Virus record (IMG/VR): IMGVR_UViG_3300046804_000793
Coordinates: 1-29,473 of that record
Origin: a virus
Strand: one strand, 5' to 3'
DNA: 29,473 nucleotides
Numbering within the stretch: the first letter of the stretch is position 1; the number at the start of each line of letters is the position of its first letter. Shown here in pieces: positions 15,167-23,420 of this stretch. Under the pieces are notes generated by a model that made no database searches, was not told where the DNA came from, and saw nothing but the letters and a program-made list of their open reading frames with translations. The position numbers and the translations under genes were made by a program.

Positions 15167-16112
15167 TGCTGTTCTCCAGTTTCATTTTCTCACGAGCGTA
15201 TGCTTCAGGGGTGATGCCAAGTGCCCTAGCAGTAGCAGCTTCCGACGAAGACAAACGAACTTGACGAGGCGCGGTAGACCGCGTAGCTGGTGCAACAACA
15301 GTTGGGCTTTTGCGAGGAGCAGGTTTTTCCTGTCCCGTTGTTTGAGAATCTTCATCCTCGAATCTCTCGGGGAATCGTTTTCTCATTGTTAAATCTATCT
15401 GCCGGTAATACGCATCACTTGTAGGATCATACCCAGCATTGACCAATTTTTCGTGCGTCCCCAACGCTAGAGCGGTCATTTCTCTATCTGGCCCAAACCA
15501 TGAGTTACGTTCACGCCAAGTTTCGGCCTTGTCGTCCCGAACTGCTTGTTGGGTCTGTTGGATTCGTTGTTGAGCTTGTACAGTAAAATCAGGTTCTTGT
15601 AAAGGGGTAGGTTTAAACTTTTGGTATTCCCGCAGTTTATCCTTTGCGTCCATCAACAATTCTTGCGCTTGCGCAATAGCCTTAGGATCACCCGATTCAT
15701 ACGCTTTCTCTAGAGAACCTCTAGCAACATCCACCTCTGTATTGGCGGCTTTAGTTACTTCACTAATGAAGATTTTCTCACCAGTGCCTAAGCGCTCTCT
15801 AAGGCGTTTGTTGTCTGCATAAGCTTGTCGAGCAAACTCCATAGCCTCTTCTTTTTCACGGGCTAAGCGTTCTTTTTCCCGCCGCTCATCGTGCCAGACT
15901 TTCTTCATCTGCTTTATACGTTGTTGGACACCTTCGGAATACTCCTTCAGATCGTCCTTTTCCAGTTCTTCCACAATATTCTGTGGGAGTGGAGCACGGT
16001 TTCTATCCGCCGGAGGGGTGTCATCAACAATCTCTACCTCAACGTCATTACCAGAGTCACTAATTTGGACCTCTGGAATTTCATCGGGAAACTTAAATTC
16101 ATCTTGACTCAT
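15159..16112 (-). CDS. Putative capsid scaffolding protein
   Basis: A 317-residue, highly charged protein with few aromatics. The acidic N-terminus (DEFKFPDEIPEVQISDSGND) is followed by a long helical/coiled-coil part (about residues 50-170: QRIKQMKKVWHDERREKERL, then AREKEEAMEFARQAYADNKR). The C-terminus is basic and Pro/Ser/Thr-rich, ending in a short helix (ATARALGITPEAYAREKMKL). This acidic, coiled-coil, basic-tail layout and the position between portal and capsid genes are hallmarks of scaffolds. AGGAG lies 5 bases before the ATG. No protease motif is seen. Confidence 0.82.
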   Translation of the reverse strand: MSQDEFKFPDEIPEVQISDSGNDVEVEIVDDTPPADRNRAPLPQNIVEELEKDDLKEYSEGVQQRIKQMKKVWHDERREKERLAREKEEAMEFARQAYADNKRLRERLGTGEKIFISEVTKAANTEVDVARGSLEKAYESGDPKAIAQAQELLMDAKDKLREYQKFKPTPLQEPDFTVQAQQRIQQTQQAVRDDKAETWRERNSWFGPDREMTALALGTHEKLVNAGYDPTSDAYYRQIDLTMRKRFPERFEDEDSQTTGQEKPAPRKSPTVVAPATRSTAPRQVRLSSSEAATARALGITPEAYAREKMKLENSNG

Positions 16113-16120
16113 AAATACTC

Positions 16121-16516
16121 CTATGCGCGGCGAATGCCACGTGGGTCTTCGACAACTGCTTCCACAGTGTCATCGTTAATAATGCGCCACTCAGTGCCGT
16201 GAATGAGAATGCGAGTACCTGCATATGCACGGGTAATCACAAAGTCACCTTCTTTACACCAAGGACCGTCTGGGAAACGTGTTGTGTCTTTGTAGGCTTG
16301 TGGACCTAACTTAGCAACATACAACACAATAGTTGACTGCTCTTCTACGCGGATAGTCTCGCTGGCTTTAACCAGCATACTGTCGCCATACGTATCGTCA
16401 ATCTTAGGAACCATACACAGGATGTGGTATCCCGTAGGTTGTGGTACCTGCTTTGCTCTCCGTTCAGCTTCCAATTTCGTGTCTAAAATTAAGACACTAC
16501 CACCTTCTTTACTCAT
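16121..16516 (-). CDS. GroES-like (Cpn10-fold) phage protein
   Basis: A 131-residue protein that follows the GroES order of elements. An opening strand PTGYHILCMVPKI (27-39) stands where GroES has its 'PLHDRVVVK' strand. A mobile-loop-like DDTYGDSMLVKAS comes next, then STIVLYVAKLG (61-71), WCKEGDFVITRAYAG (86-100) matching 'VKVGDIVIF..YG', and INDDTVEAVVED (113-124) matching 'ESDILAVVE'. The frame reaches 16540 with a TTG, but the ATG at 16516 has GGAG 7-8 bases upstream, so I start there. It lies between portal and scaffold, where a co-chaperonin would help capsid folding, by analogy with T4 gp31. The fold call is from pattern, not search; moderately sure. Confidence 0.75.
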   Translation of the reverse strand: MSKEGGSVLILDTKLEAERRAKQVPQPTGYHILCMVPKIDDTYGDSMLVKASETIRVEEQSTIVLYVAKLGPQAYKDTTRFPDGPWCKEGDFVITRAYAGTRILIHGTEWRIINDDTVEAVVEDPRGIRRA

Positions 16517-16703
16517 CTTCTTTCTCCAACTGCTTTGCAAGGTCTTCTATAAGTTGCTTTGCGTAGTCAAGACCCCGGGCGACTCCGCATAGTTTTTGGT
16601 AGTTCTCTAGTGAAGAATTACCTCGAATTAAGTCTTCTTTGACGACTTCGCGCTGCTCATCCAACTTTTTTGCTAGGTGGTAGAGCACGTTGTTATTACT
16701 CAT
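16509..16703 (-). CDS. Small helical hypothetical protein
   Basis: A 64-residue, charged, probably all-helical protein starting MSNNNVLYHLAKKLDEQREV, with a second helix LDYAKQLIEDLAKQLEKED. It has no membrane segment; a short coiled-coil hairpin is likely. The ATG overlaps the portal stop by 4 bases (ATGA) and its own end overlaps the GroES-like gene by 8. I recall similar small coiled-coil proteins next to portals but no function. It may be a portal or scaffold cofactor; that is a guess. Confidence 0.75.
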   Translation of the reverse strand: MSNNNVLYHLAKKLDEQREVVKEDLIRGNSSLENYQKLCGVARGLDYAKQLIEDLAKQLEKEDE

Positions 16704-19393
16704 TCAATCTCCTCTGGTGGTTGCTGGGTTTTCTGCCTGTTTAGCTGCAGTGTGTGTCTGCGGCCTGCTTCATTTTGCGCAGCCTGATGATCCAGGGTTG
16801 CGTGTTTGTGGAGGTTATCTCTGACCATTTGTTTGCTTCGTAAAGCTTTATCAGCCTTATCTTTAGCTACATCAATACCTATCTGAACACCTTTTACTTG
16901 CATTTCAGCTTTATGCTTAGCCGCATCTAATCCGATTTGCGTTCCCCTAGCCTGTACATCCGCTTTATGTTTTGCAGCGTCTCCTGCTACTTTCATACCT
17001 TCTATTTTTTGTTTGAGTTCTAATTCATCGCTCTTAGCAGTAGCATCGACTAACAACTTCTTGTTATTAAGTTCGATCTCAGCCTGAGTCTTCTGAGCTT
17101 CCAACGCCAACTGCTGCTGTTTGATCTGCATCTCGGCTTGTTGCATCTGCGCCTTAAGCTGCAGGTCTTGCTGTTTGAGTTGCAATTCCTGCTGCTGCAT
17201 TTGGATGATTGGGTCTTGTTGCTGCTGTTGAATTTGCTGCTGTTGCATTTGAGCTTTATTCTTCTGCAGTAACTGTTGTGCTGCCATAGCAGCAAGTTGT
17301 GATACCCTAATCTCTTCCTCGGGAGATAAGAACCCTTCATCTTTGTCCTTATCTGGGGGAGGAGGTAAAGTAGCCCCAAGTGTTTCTTCTAACTGCTTAC
17401 GATACTCAAACGCTAAATGCTCCATAATATGTGCGTTAGCAGCAGCCATAATCTCTTGGGCCTTTGGGTTCTGCCCCATCATCTGCGCCATCCTAGGGTC
17501 CTGCATAGCTGCTTGGTGTACAGCTAAGTGAGCTTGGTGATCCTGATAGATAAACGCCTTAACAGGCTTACCAGTAATAATCGCCATGTTTTCAGACACA
17601 GGGTCCATCGGTTTTTGATCGTCTTTAAGTGGGACAATCTTATTTGCGTTCTTAACCCCAAGAACTTCAATCATCTGTCTGTGGAGGTACGGGAGGTCAT
17701 ATAGCTGAGGCGCACCCTGAGCCAATTGCATAACTGCCTGATACTGCACAACCCGTTGTGCCATAGTAGAAGCATTAGGATCGGAGACAGGGATAACGTC
17801 ACAACAATCGTAATCACTGCGTTTTGCAGCAGCGCTACCAATGTCTGGCTCATAGCTATAATCTTCTGGTGTATTGTCACGAATAATTCCTGCAAGTAAC
17901 TTGAACTCCTGCTTCATCGCATAGTGAACACGTGCTTGAACAGCACTCATCACCTTCATTACGCGCTCAAGAATGGCGAGCGTCGTACCTACTGGGGCAT
18001 TTGCCGACATATCTGATATGCTTAACTCGGCGGTAGCGGCAAACTGCTTGCCGTCCATCACGATCTTGTCCATCAAGCCCATCAATACTTGGCTTGGTTC
18101 TTTGTAGGGCAACGGAAGAATATTGTCCCGGATGGCACCTGAGGGCACATCAACGTCGCGGAACTCGCCAGGTGCAATAGGAGTATCGTCACCTTTTACG
18201 CGCAGACCGCGTGACTTCAGACCACCGGGAAGGTTTGACAACGTGCCAGCATCAATGAGTTGACGCATTAACGATGTGGCAGCGTGGGTATGACCACCGA
18301 TCAGGTGAATCAGACCAAAGTAATAGAAGCCAAACCCCGGGATATACCCGTAGTGGACGAAGTGCTGGCGACGTGACTTTAGCTTGTCATCTTCTAGCCA
18401 GTTGCGGCGAATTGCTAAGACTTCTGCAGTGCCTTTCTCAATAGTGACAACATACGGAAGTTTAATGCCCGTAGGATTGCCTTCATCATCTTTATCTTCA
18501 AACCCTTCTAGGTCTAAATCAACGTGCATTTCAAGCAACTGGAACCGGGCATCCATTGAGGCTGAGAACCCTTGCTCCTGTGCTTTTTGTTTTTCAACCT
18601 CATCCATAACTTGAATTGGATCACCGAGGTCAATATCACGGTAGAACCCAGCCACCTGTAGGCGGCGTAGTTCATTCTTTGTCTTACGCATACGATGCGT
18701 AATGCGCTCAGCAGATTCAAGGTTAGCTGCACCGTAAGGTACAATCACATCTTCTGGCGGAATAAACGGAGCAACTTGGCGGTTTAACGATGGATCAAAG
18801 TAAACCTTTTTAAATGCGTTACCAGAGAATGAAGTACATAAAAGTAGACGCTCATGTTCTGGGCGATACTCTTGCATTACTTCGGTCAACTGGTAGTTCA
18901 TGTCCTCTTGGACACGCGATGCTGCATCCTTTTTCTGCGGTGTCTCTTTACCAATAATCTTGGTACGTACAGGACCAGCAGCGGGGAAAGTTTCCATAAT
19001 AAGATCAGATTGGAACCTAACTCCTGCTTCCATAAGCATAGGGTGGAATACGCCCGACGCACCGGGCCAAGGTTCAGATCGTTCTTCATACTTAAGTCCC
19101 AACAGTTTCAGTCCCTTCACATACGTATCAATCCATTCTTTACGTGACGACAGATCGTCATCAAAGTCTGCAAGCAAATCGGCGGCGAGTGATTGCAACT
19201 CAGCGTCACCAATCTGCTCAGCTAAGTTAGCATTGAACTCATCTTCGCCTTCGCCCTTCTCAATATGTATTGCAAAGCCAGGACCTTCGATGTTGACCTC
19301 TTCTGGATCAACAATTTCGATCTCAATAGGCTCGGCTTCTTCCAAACCTGCGATACCCTGAGGGGCTTGATACAGACCTTTTTCAATACTCAT
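16700..19393 (-). CDS. Portal protein with long Gln-rich C-terminal coiled coil
   Basis: An 897-residue protein, large for a portal. Core features: SEPWPGASGVFHPMLMEAG (106-124), TSFSGNAFKKVYFDP (187-201), PPEDVIVPYGA (212-222), IPGFGFYYFGLIHLIGG (351-367) and ISDMSANAPVGTTLAILERV (459-478). This order fits the P22/large-portal type used to thread DNA and nucleate the procapsid. From about 690 there is a Gln-rich coiled coil (e.g. QMQQQQIQQQQQ, 715-726), then three near-copies of an 18-residue repeat (DAAKHKADVQ, DAAKHKAEMQ, DVAKDKAD, spaced 18 residues from 805). GAGGA lies upstream of the ATG. It follows the cupin-like gene by one base. Confidence 0.92.
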   Translation of the reverse strand: MSIEKGLYQAPQGIAGLEEAEPIEIEIVDPEEVNIEGPGFAIHIEKGEGEDEFNANLAEQIGDAELQSLAADLLADFDDDLSSRKEWIDTYVKGLKLLGLKYEERSEPWPGASGVFHPMLMEAGVRFQSDLIMETFPAAGPVRTKIIGKETPQKKDAASRVQEDMNYQLTEVMQEYRPEHERLLLCTSFSGNAFKKVYFDPSLNRQVAPFIPPEDVIVPYGAANLESAERITHRMRKTKNELRRLQVAGFYRDIDLGDPIQVMDEVEKQKAQEQGFSASMDARFQLLEMHVDLDLEGFEDKDDEGNPTGIKLPYVVTIEKGTAEVLAIRRNWLEDDKLKSRRQHFVHYGYIPGFGFYYFGLIHLIGGHTHAATSLMRQLIDAGTLSNLPGGLKSRGLRVKGDDTPIAPGEFRDVDVPSGAIRDNILPLPYKEPSQVLMGLMDKIVMDGKQFAATAELSISDMSANAPVGTTLAILERVMKVMSAVQARVHYAMKQEFKLLAGIIRDNTPEDYSYEPDIGSAAAKRSDYDCCDVIPVSDPNASTMAQRVVQYQAVMQLAQGAPQLYDLPYLHRQMIEVLGVKNANKIVPLKDDQKPMDPVSENMAIITGKPVKAFIYQDHQAHLAVHQAAMQDPRMAQMMGQNPKAQEIMAAANAHIMEHLAFEYRKQLEETLGATLPPPPDKDKDEGFLSPEEEIRVSQLAAMAAQQLLQKNKAQMQQQQIQQQQQDPIIQMQQQELQLKQQDLQLKAQMQQAEMQIKQQQLALEAQKTQAEIELNNKKLLVDATAKSDELELKQKIEGMKVAGDAAKHKADVQARGTQIGLDAAKHKAEMQVKGVQIGIDVAKDKADKALRSKQMVRDNLHKHATLDHQAAQNEAGRRHTLQLNRQKTQQPPEEIE

Positions 19394-19849
19394 TTAGTTT
19401 TCCTCTACACACCAACTGTCCCCTTTACCAGCATCACCTGAATCCAACCCTATACAAGTTGGGGGAACATCATTTAACCATTTCTGAAACGACAAAAACC
19501 CACCACCAGAAGCCCCAGCTTTACCACCGTGCATAACCCCGTGAGCTATAAGTATTGGCTTACTAGGGCATGTATGTTCTATATCTCCAATAGCTACGTA
19601 CCCATACTCTTCTTTTGGTACCCGCAATATACCTACTTCATATGTATCGACATTAGGATGACAATGCTCTTTAACATTCTGGTTAGGGTCTACCGATACC
19701 ATTTGAACTTGGTACTGCTTGCGTCTATATAGAGTTACTGTAGTTACCCCCGGATATTTATGTACACAATCTAACGGCACACGAAGTGGACGTTTACGTA
19801 ACCACCAGTCCATAAACTCTTCTAAAGTTTCAAACTGCCCAGCAGCCAT
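19394..19849 (-). CDS. Cupin-like hypothetical protein
   Basis: A 151-residue protein with a conserved-looking histidine cluster: EHCHPNVDTYEVG (H62, H64, E71) and a later IAHGVMHGGKAG (H103, H107). This is similar to a single-domain cupin metal site (HxH...E in motif 1, H in motif 2), though the H-to-E spacing of 6 is wider than the usual 3-4. The N-terminus (FETLEEFMDWWLRKRPLRVP) looks helical; the C-terminus carries SFQKWLNDVPPTCIGLD. Position between large terminase and portal is unusual for an enzyme; it could be structural. Its ATG overlaps the terminase stop by one base (TAATG). The fold call is tentative. Confidence 0.72.
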   Translation of the reverse strand: MAAGQFETLEEFMDWWLRKRPLRVPLDCVHKYPGVTTVTLYRRKQYQVQMVSVDPNQNVKEHCHPNVDTYEVGILRVPKEEYGYVAIGDIEHTCPSKPILIAHGVMHGGKAGASGGGFLSFQKWLNDVPPTCIGLDSGDAGKGDSWCVEEN

Positions 19850-21429
19850 TAGTAATATCCCCGATGCTTTAGCGACCTGAACATTCTTGGTTCGTCAGGC
19901 TCATCTAAGTCTGTTGCAACGAAGCCGCCACGCCTCATGCGCATCAAAGCCAGAGACACGGAGTCAACGTAGTCGTCATGCTCACCGCCGGGGAAACTAG
20001 CTACTTCTTCAATAACTTCTTCCGCCCAGTGGGTGTTAGGTGCCCATACTCTACCAGAAGCGAACAAGTCCGCTACGGAATTTAGTCTGCTGATCTTGTC
20101 GTTACCCTTCACAGGAGTGAACTCTTGCACCGGAATACCCATCGAACGTAGCTCATATATGAGCGGAGCACCCGATGCTTTCTTTTCGATAATCACCGAG
20201 TCCGGTTTCCAATCTTTATACTGTTCTAGCGCTACTTGTTTTAGTCTCGGAAACTCCATGCGTTCCCGAAACGCATTCAGCAGGATGATGTTTGTCTGCA
20301 TTGTTCCAGTATCATCGGGTTGGTGGAATACCCCCCACGTGGTAAGCGCCGAATAGTCCGCACGTTGCGACTTTTCAAAGGCTGTATCCCATGACATCAG
20401 GATAAAATCACATGGAGGAGGGGAGTCACTGTCCCAAAGTCGCCACCAATCGCGTTTTACGATGGCTGAAGTCTCAGAAGTCGGGCTTTGCTGGTACTGA
20501 GCCATCCATTTTTGGTTAGGAAGCTCTTCTTTAAGGGCTGCAAGCTCCTTTAAAGACCAAAACTCAGGCCAAAGTGGGTTTCCAGAGGGCAAAATTGCTG
20601 GAAATTCGATCACTTCCCAATCTTCACCGCCTCTTTGCGCCGCAGCTTTAAGAACTTGCCCCGTCAGATCACGTTTTGACCACCGAGTCATCACAATTAC
20701 GATAGCTCCGCCCGGTTGTAGACGCTGACGAGGACCAGATGTGTACCATTCGTACGTTTTGTCGTAGATGTCAGGGTTAATTTCGGCTAATGCAGCCTCT
20801 TGTTCGCTGTGCGGGTCGTCGATGATGAGCAAGTCAGCACCTTTACCGGTCACTGCACCGCCCACACCGATAGCGAAGTAGTCACCGCTCTTACTTGTGT
20901 TCCATCGACCTGCTGCTTTGGAGTCTGCTTGCAGTTGTAGGTCAGGAAAAATGTCGTGGTAAGCCTCGGTATCTACTAAGTTTCTAACTTTTCGACCGAA
21001 TCCAACTGCAAGTTCCGCCGTGTGGGACGTTTGAATAACCTTCTTATGAGGAAACTTACCCAAAAACCAAGCAGGGAGCAGATAAGAAGCAAACTCAGAC
21101 TTGGTATGACGAGGAGGCATATTAATAATGAGGCGCTTACACTCGCCACTGGCGACTTTCTCAAACGCATGCGCCATCTTTGCATGATGTCTACCTGATA
21201 TAAATGTGGGCCATACCGTCTCGACGAACTTTAAAAACTTTCCTTGGGCAAGTTTTTGTGCTCTCATCTCTCCCAACTTGTTTAACTCCGCAAGGAGTCG
21301 CTCCTGTTCTGCAGGAGATAGCGCTGGGAGAATTGAGGGTATGTCCTTTAAAGATATTGAGTCTAAGAGAGATTTAGTCGGTTGGCTATTCATCGTCGCC
21401 GCCGTCTTGCTCACTGTCCTCGTCTTCAT
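19849..21429 (-). CDS. terL: Terminase large subunit
   Basis: A protein of about 526 residues (start at 21429). The ATPase half has a Walker A-like MPPRHTKSE (104-112), Walker B LLIIDDPHSE (200-209) and the coupling motif VMTRWS (246-251). The nuclease half has an RNase H-like catalytic set: SWDTAF with D348, VIIEKKASG with E415 and HDDYVDS (485/486, 489). It cuts concatemers and packages DNA through the portal. Starts: GTG at 21456 has no SD, ATG at 21393 has little, ATG at 21429 has AGGA five bases upstream, so I chose it. That gives a 44-base overlap with the small subunit gene, larger than usual, so 21393 stays possible. Confidence 0.94.
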   Translation of the reverse strand: MKTRTVSKTAATMNSQPTKSLLDSISLKDIPSILPALSPAEQERLLAELNKLGEMRAQKLAQGKFLKFVETVWPTFISGRHHAKMAHAFEKVASGECKRLIINMPPRHTKSEFASYLLPAWFLGKFPHKKVIQTSHTAELAVGFGRKVRNLVDTEAYHDIFPDLQLQADSKAAGRWNTSKSGDYFAIGVGGAVTGKGADLLIIDDPHSEQEAALAEINPDIYDKTYEWYTSGPRQRLQPGGAIVIVMTRWSKRDLTGQVLKAAAQRGGEDWEVIEFPAILPSGNPLWPEFWSLKELAALKEELPNQKWMAQYQQSPTSETSAIVKRDWWRLWDSDSPPPCDFILMSWDTAFEKSQRADYSALTTWGVFHQPDDTGTMQTNIILLNAFRERMEFPRLKQVALEQYKDWKPDSVIIEKKASGAPLIYELRSMGIPVQEFTPVKGNDKISRLNSVADLFASGRVWAPNTHWAEEVIEEVASFPGGEHDDYVDSVSLALMRMRRGGFVATDLDEPDEPRMFRSLKHRGYY

Positions 21430-22015
21430 GGGCTTCCTGCTCCCCGTCCTCCTCACTGCCGAAAACCCCTAACTCTTCGTCAAGGTTTGCAGTCAGCGGG
21501 GACACGTCGATCACATCAGCATTCAGTAAGCGCTTAACACGTTCCTTAATCGCGTTCTCTAAATCTTCCGGATTCTTATAGTTCACGGTAATTTCAGACC
21601 GGCTTGTGAACAAGCCAATGTCAGAGTGTTTGCCCAGTAGTTCTAGGGCACGGAGTTCATATTTAGGATCGCCACAGTTGGCAATCTCAAATAGCTTATT
21701 AGTAACAGCCGCCCGAGCTACCGAGACATCCATTGCTAGCTGTGAACCGTAAGTCTTAAGAAAGCCTACCGCCGCAAATGCAGTCGTTGGGGTTTGAAAC
21801 CCGTCAATCTTCCGGCTTTTGATTGCCGCCTCTAACAGCTTCTTTTCACGCTCGGCATCTTGCTCGTTAACTTCGAGCGGTGCACCCATCGCTACTTGAA
21901 GCTCTGCTGTGTTCCCCAAGACTGCAATCTGATCTAATAGCGTCGGGGCTACTTCATCCTCCGTATCATACGGAGTCTTAAATTCATTAGTTGGTTCTAC
22001 TTCTATTACAGGCAT
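21386..22015 (-). CDS. terS: Putative terminase small subunit
   Basis: A protein of about 209 residues. It begins MPVIEVEPTNEFKTPYDTED, has a helical middle (AEREKKLLEAAIKSRK, then FAAVGFLKTYGSQLAMDV and RALELLGKHSDIGLF), then VNYKNPEDLENAIKERVKRL. It ends in a very acidic tail (EEDGEQEAHEDEDSEQ). The 'RALELLGKHSDIGLF' stretch followed by a beta strand is typical of phage small terminases, and the gene directly precedes terL. An extended frame begins with TTG at 22042, but neither start has a good SD; ATG at 22015 is preferred. The acidic C-terminus may contact the large subunit. Function is from context and pattern. Confidence 0.8.
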   Translation of the reverse strand: MPVIEVEPTNEFKTPYDTEDEVAPTLLDQIAVLGNTAELQVAMGAPLEVNEQDAEREKKLLEAAIKSRKIDGFQTPTTAFAAVGFLKTYGSQLAMDVSVARAAVTNKLFEIANCGDPKYELRALELLGKHSDIGLFTSRSEITVNYKNPEDLENAIKERVKRLLNADVIDVSPLTANLDEELGVFGSEEDGEQEAHEDEDSEQDGGDDE

Positions 22016-22082
22016 TAGGTATTGCAGAGTGGGACGGGCCAAGACTCAGTGCGTGGAGTATACGCATAGAAAAAATAAACCG

Positions 22083-22562
22083 TCAACTCAAAAACAAATT
22101 CCTTTCATCTGTTCTGCGCTTTACTAATCCCGGTAATACTTTGCCGCCACCCTTTGTCCACTTGAGGAACTCATTCGCAGCGTAGTCATACTCGCCTCGG
22201 TTGTACTTAAACCGAAGCCCTGAGTTCTGCAAATTACCTAAACCTACATTGAAACTGAAACTGACCAAAGCGTCGAAGTGACTTTGATTACGAGTAGCAG
22301 CAGGGCAGAGTCTAGCCACACCTCGTTCAAAACGCGCAAGGTCCAAATTAAGTAGGGCATCTACTTCCTCCTTAGTCCAAACCCGATTGTCCACCATCAG
22401 CACTGGAATACTTTTTCTATCTTCTAACTTTAACTTTGCCTGCTCAGGATACAGCACATGCCCTACGCCCACAGTCCAGAGCTTAGCTGGACAGAGGTAA
22501 GGTTTAAACTTTACCCCCTCGTGGTGCTTAATCATCTCCTTGGCTTTGTCGCTGGTTTTCAT
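22083..22562 (-). CDS. GH24 endolysin (T4/P22-type lysozyme)
   Basis: A 159-residue muramidase. The catalytic signature E-8-C-5-T is complete: E15 in HHEGVKF, C24, and T30 in LWTVGVGH. The second acidic position is Cys, as in a subset of phage lysozymes, rather than the Asp of T4. Later motifs fit GH24: DALVSFSFNVGLG and a closing LVKRRTDERNLF. It degrades peptidoglycan during lysis. There is no signal peptide or N-terminal anchor, so it should need the holin for release. Its ATG overlaps the holin-like gene's stop by 4 bases (ATGA). Confidence 0.93.
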   Translation of the reverse strand: MKTSDKAKEMIKHHEGVKFKPYLCPAKLWTVGVGHVLYPEQAKLKLEDRKSIPVLMVDNRVWTKEEVDALLNLDLARFERGVARLCPAATRNQSHFDALVSFSFNVGLGNLQNSGLRFKYNRGEYDYAANEFLKWTKGGGKVLPGLVKRRTDERNLFLS

Positions 22563-23074
22563 TTACCGAATGCTCTGCCACCGAAGTGGAATGCAATGAT
22601 TGATGCGAACAGGGCTTGAGTCTCATTATCCCAAAGCATGTTAGCTAACGTGGGGAAGTCAGTACCCTTATTCCAACCATACCAGAACAGACCAGCATCA
22701 ACAAAAACCAGTAGGCCAAAAAACCCGAACGTGATTAGGGGACGAACCAATGCTCGGAGATTCTTGACCCACTGGCTTGTTCCTTCGTTCAGGCTCATGT
22801 CGTGAGCGTATAGGGCTTGCATCTCGGCTTGCTGCGCTTGAATCGTGGACTGAGTGGTTTGTGCAGCGCTTTGCGCTTGAATCTGGTCGAGGCGAATCTC
22901 CTCAACTTTTTGCTGAGCTTCAAAACCTTGCTTACGCATCTCCAGCTCATGTGCGGTCTGCATGCGGGCTAGTTCTAACTCTTGCTTCTTATCAGCACGG
23001 TCTTGGAAGAAGTCCAGCAGTTTTGGCAAACCACCGGCTAGGAAGGAGATTAAGGTTGAAAATAGGGTAATCAT
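22559..23074 (-). CDS. Putative holin (3-TM, gene-transfer-release type)
   Basis: A 171-residue protein. The N-terminal hydrophobic segment (about 1-23, MITLFSTLISFLAGGLPKLL) is followed by a long Gln/Glu/Ala-rich coiled coil (about 27-100). Two hydrophobic segments come after it: LITFGFFGLLVFVDAGLFWY (113-132) and a C-terminal stretch with LFASIIAFHFGGRAFG. This layout fits the family I know as 'holin of 3TMs, for gene-transfer release' (PF11351). It is the first gene of the leftward module and overlaps the endolysin, the usual lysis pairing. SD AGAGGA lies 6 bases before the ATG. Assignment by layout; good but not certain. Confidence 0.8.
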   Translation of the reverse strand: MITLFSTLISFLAGGLPKLLDFFQDRADKKQELELARMQTAHELEMRKQGFEAQQKVEEIRLDQIQAQSAAQTTQSTIQAQQAEMQALYAHDMSLNEGTSQWVKNLRALVRPLITFGFFGLLVFVDAGLFWYGWNKGTDFPTLANMLWDNETQALFASIIAFHFGGRAFGK

Positions 23075-23098
23075 TTGGGGTCCTCTTAGAGTAAGTCA

Positions 23099-23104
23099 AT
23101 TATA
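23099..23104 (-). promoter_or_regulatory. Possible -10 of the leftward late promoter
   Basis: On the minus strand this reads TATAAT, about 25 bases before the holin-like start codon, so it could yield a short leader. The expected -35 spot, 17 bases further upstream, is a T-run (TTTTTT) with no TTGACA. It may need a phage activator, or be chance AT-richness. Confidence 0.25.
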
Positions 23105-23132
23105 GGGGGGAATTTCAAAATAAAAAATATAT

Positions 23133-23146
23133 ACCCCCCGGGGGGT
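23133..23146. repeat. Perfect 14-bp palindrome ACCCCCCGGGGGGT
   Basis: Six C followed by six G flanked by A and T, inside an AT-rich spacer about 60 bases upstream of the holin-like start. It is too GC-rich relative to its flanks to be ordinary spacer. As RNA it would need a loop from its own bases. Function unknown: protein site or structured leader. Confidence 0.6.
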
Positions 23147-23278
23147 GCGAATTTAAAAAGGCAAGGGGGGTGTTTCCTAAAAGCCGGGAAATGGGAATTG
23201 TTGTGATCTAACGTGCAAATTAGTTAGTAAGGCGTACCTACCTCCCCTCGTTTGCGCTCGCGGGGGTGCGGGCGTAGT

Positions 23279-23293
23279 GGGGGCATAGCCCCC
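23279..23293. other. C/G stem-loop in divergent region
   Basis: GGGGGC, loop ATA, GCCCCC: six base pairs and a 3-base loop. It has no U-tract on either side, so it is not a standard terminator. It sits about 40 bases upstream of the first rightward promoter and may separate the two transcription units. Confidence 0.4.
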
Positions 23294-23332
23294 CCGCCCT
23301 CACGCGCTTCAGAACTCCCCTACCCCTCAAAG

Positions 23333-23362
23333 TTGACAATTTGGGGCGAATCAGGTTACGAT
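23333..23362 (+). promoter_or_regulatory. Rightward promoter 1 (sigma-70-like)
   Basis: Perfect -35 TTGACA at 23333-23338, 18-base spacer, -10 TACGAT at 23357-23362. It drives the gene at 23421. It shares TTGACA and TTAC with the other four rightward promoters but lacks their full TTAC-N3-GTAA dyad. Confidence 0.7.
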
Positions 23363-23420
23363 TTAATCACGATGAGCCAACGGGGTTCATCTCTAAATCT
23401 TAAATCTTCCTGAGGTAATC

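Larger units (their letters stand above)
23075..23420. other. Divergent non-coding region between late and early modules
   Basis: No gene seen. On the left is an AT-rich stretch with a perfect 14-bp C/G palindrome (23133-23146). The centre has several C- and G-runs. A 6-bp stem-loop GGGGGC-ATA-GCCCCC lies at 23279-23293. On the right is the first rightward promoter (23333-23362). This is where expression of the two arms should diverge. Nothing in the centre looks like a tRNA. Confidence 0.6.
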
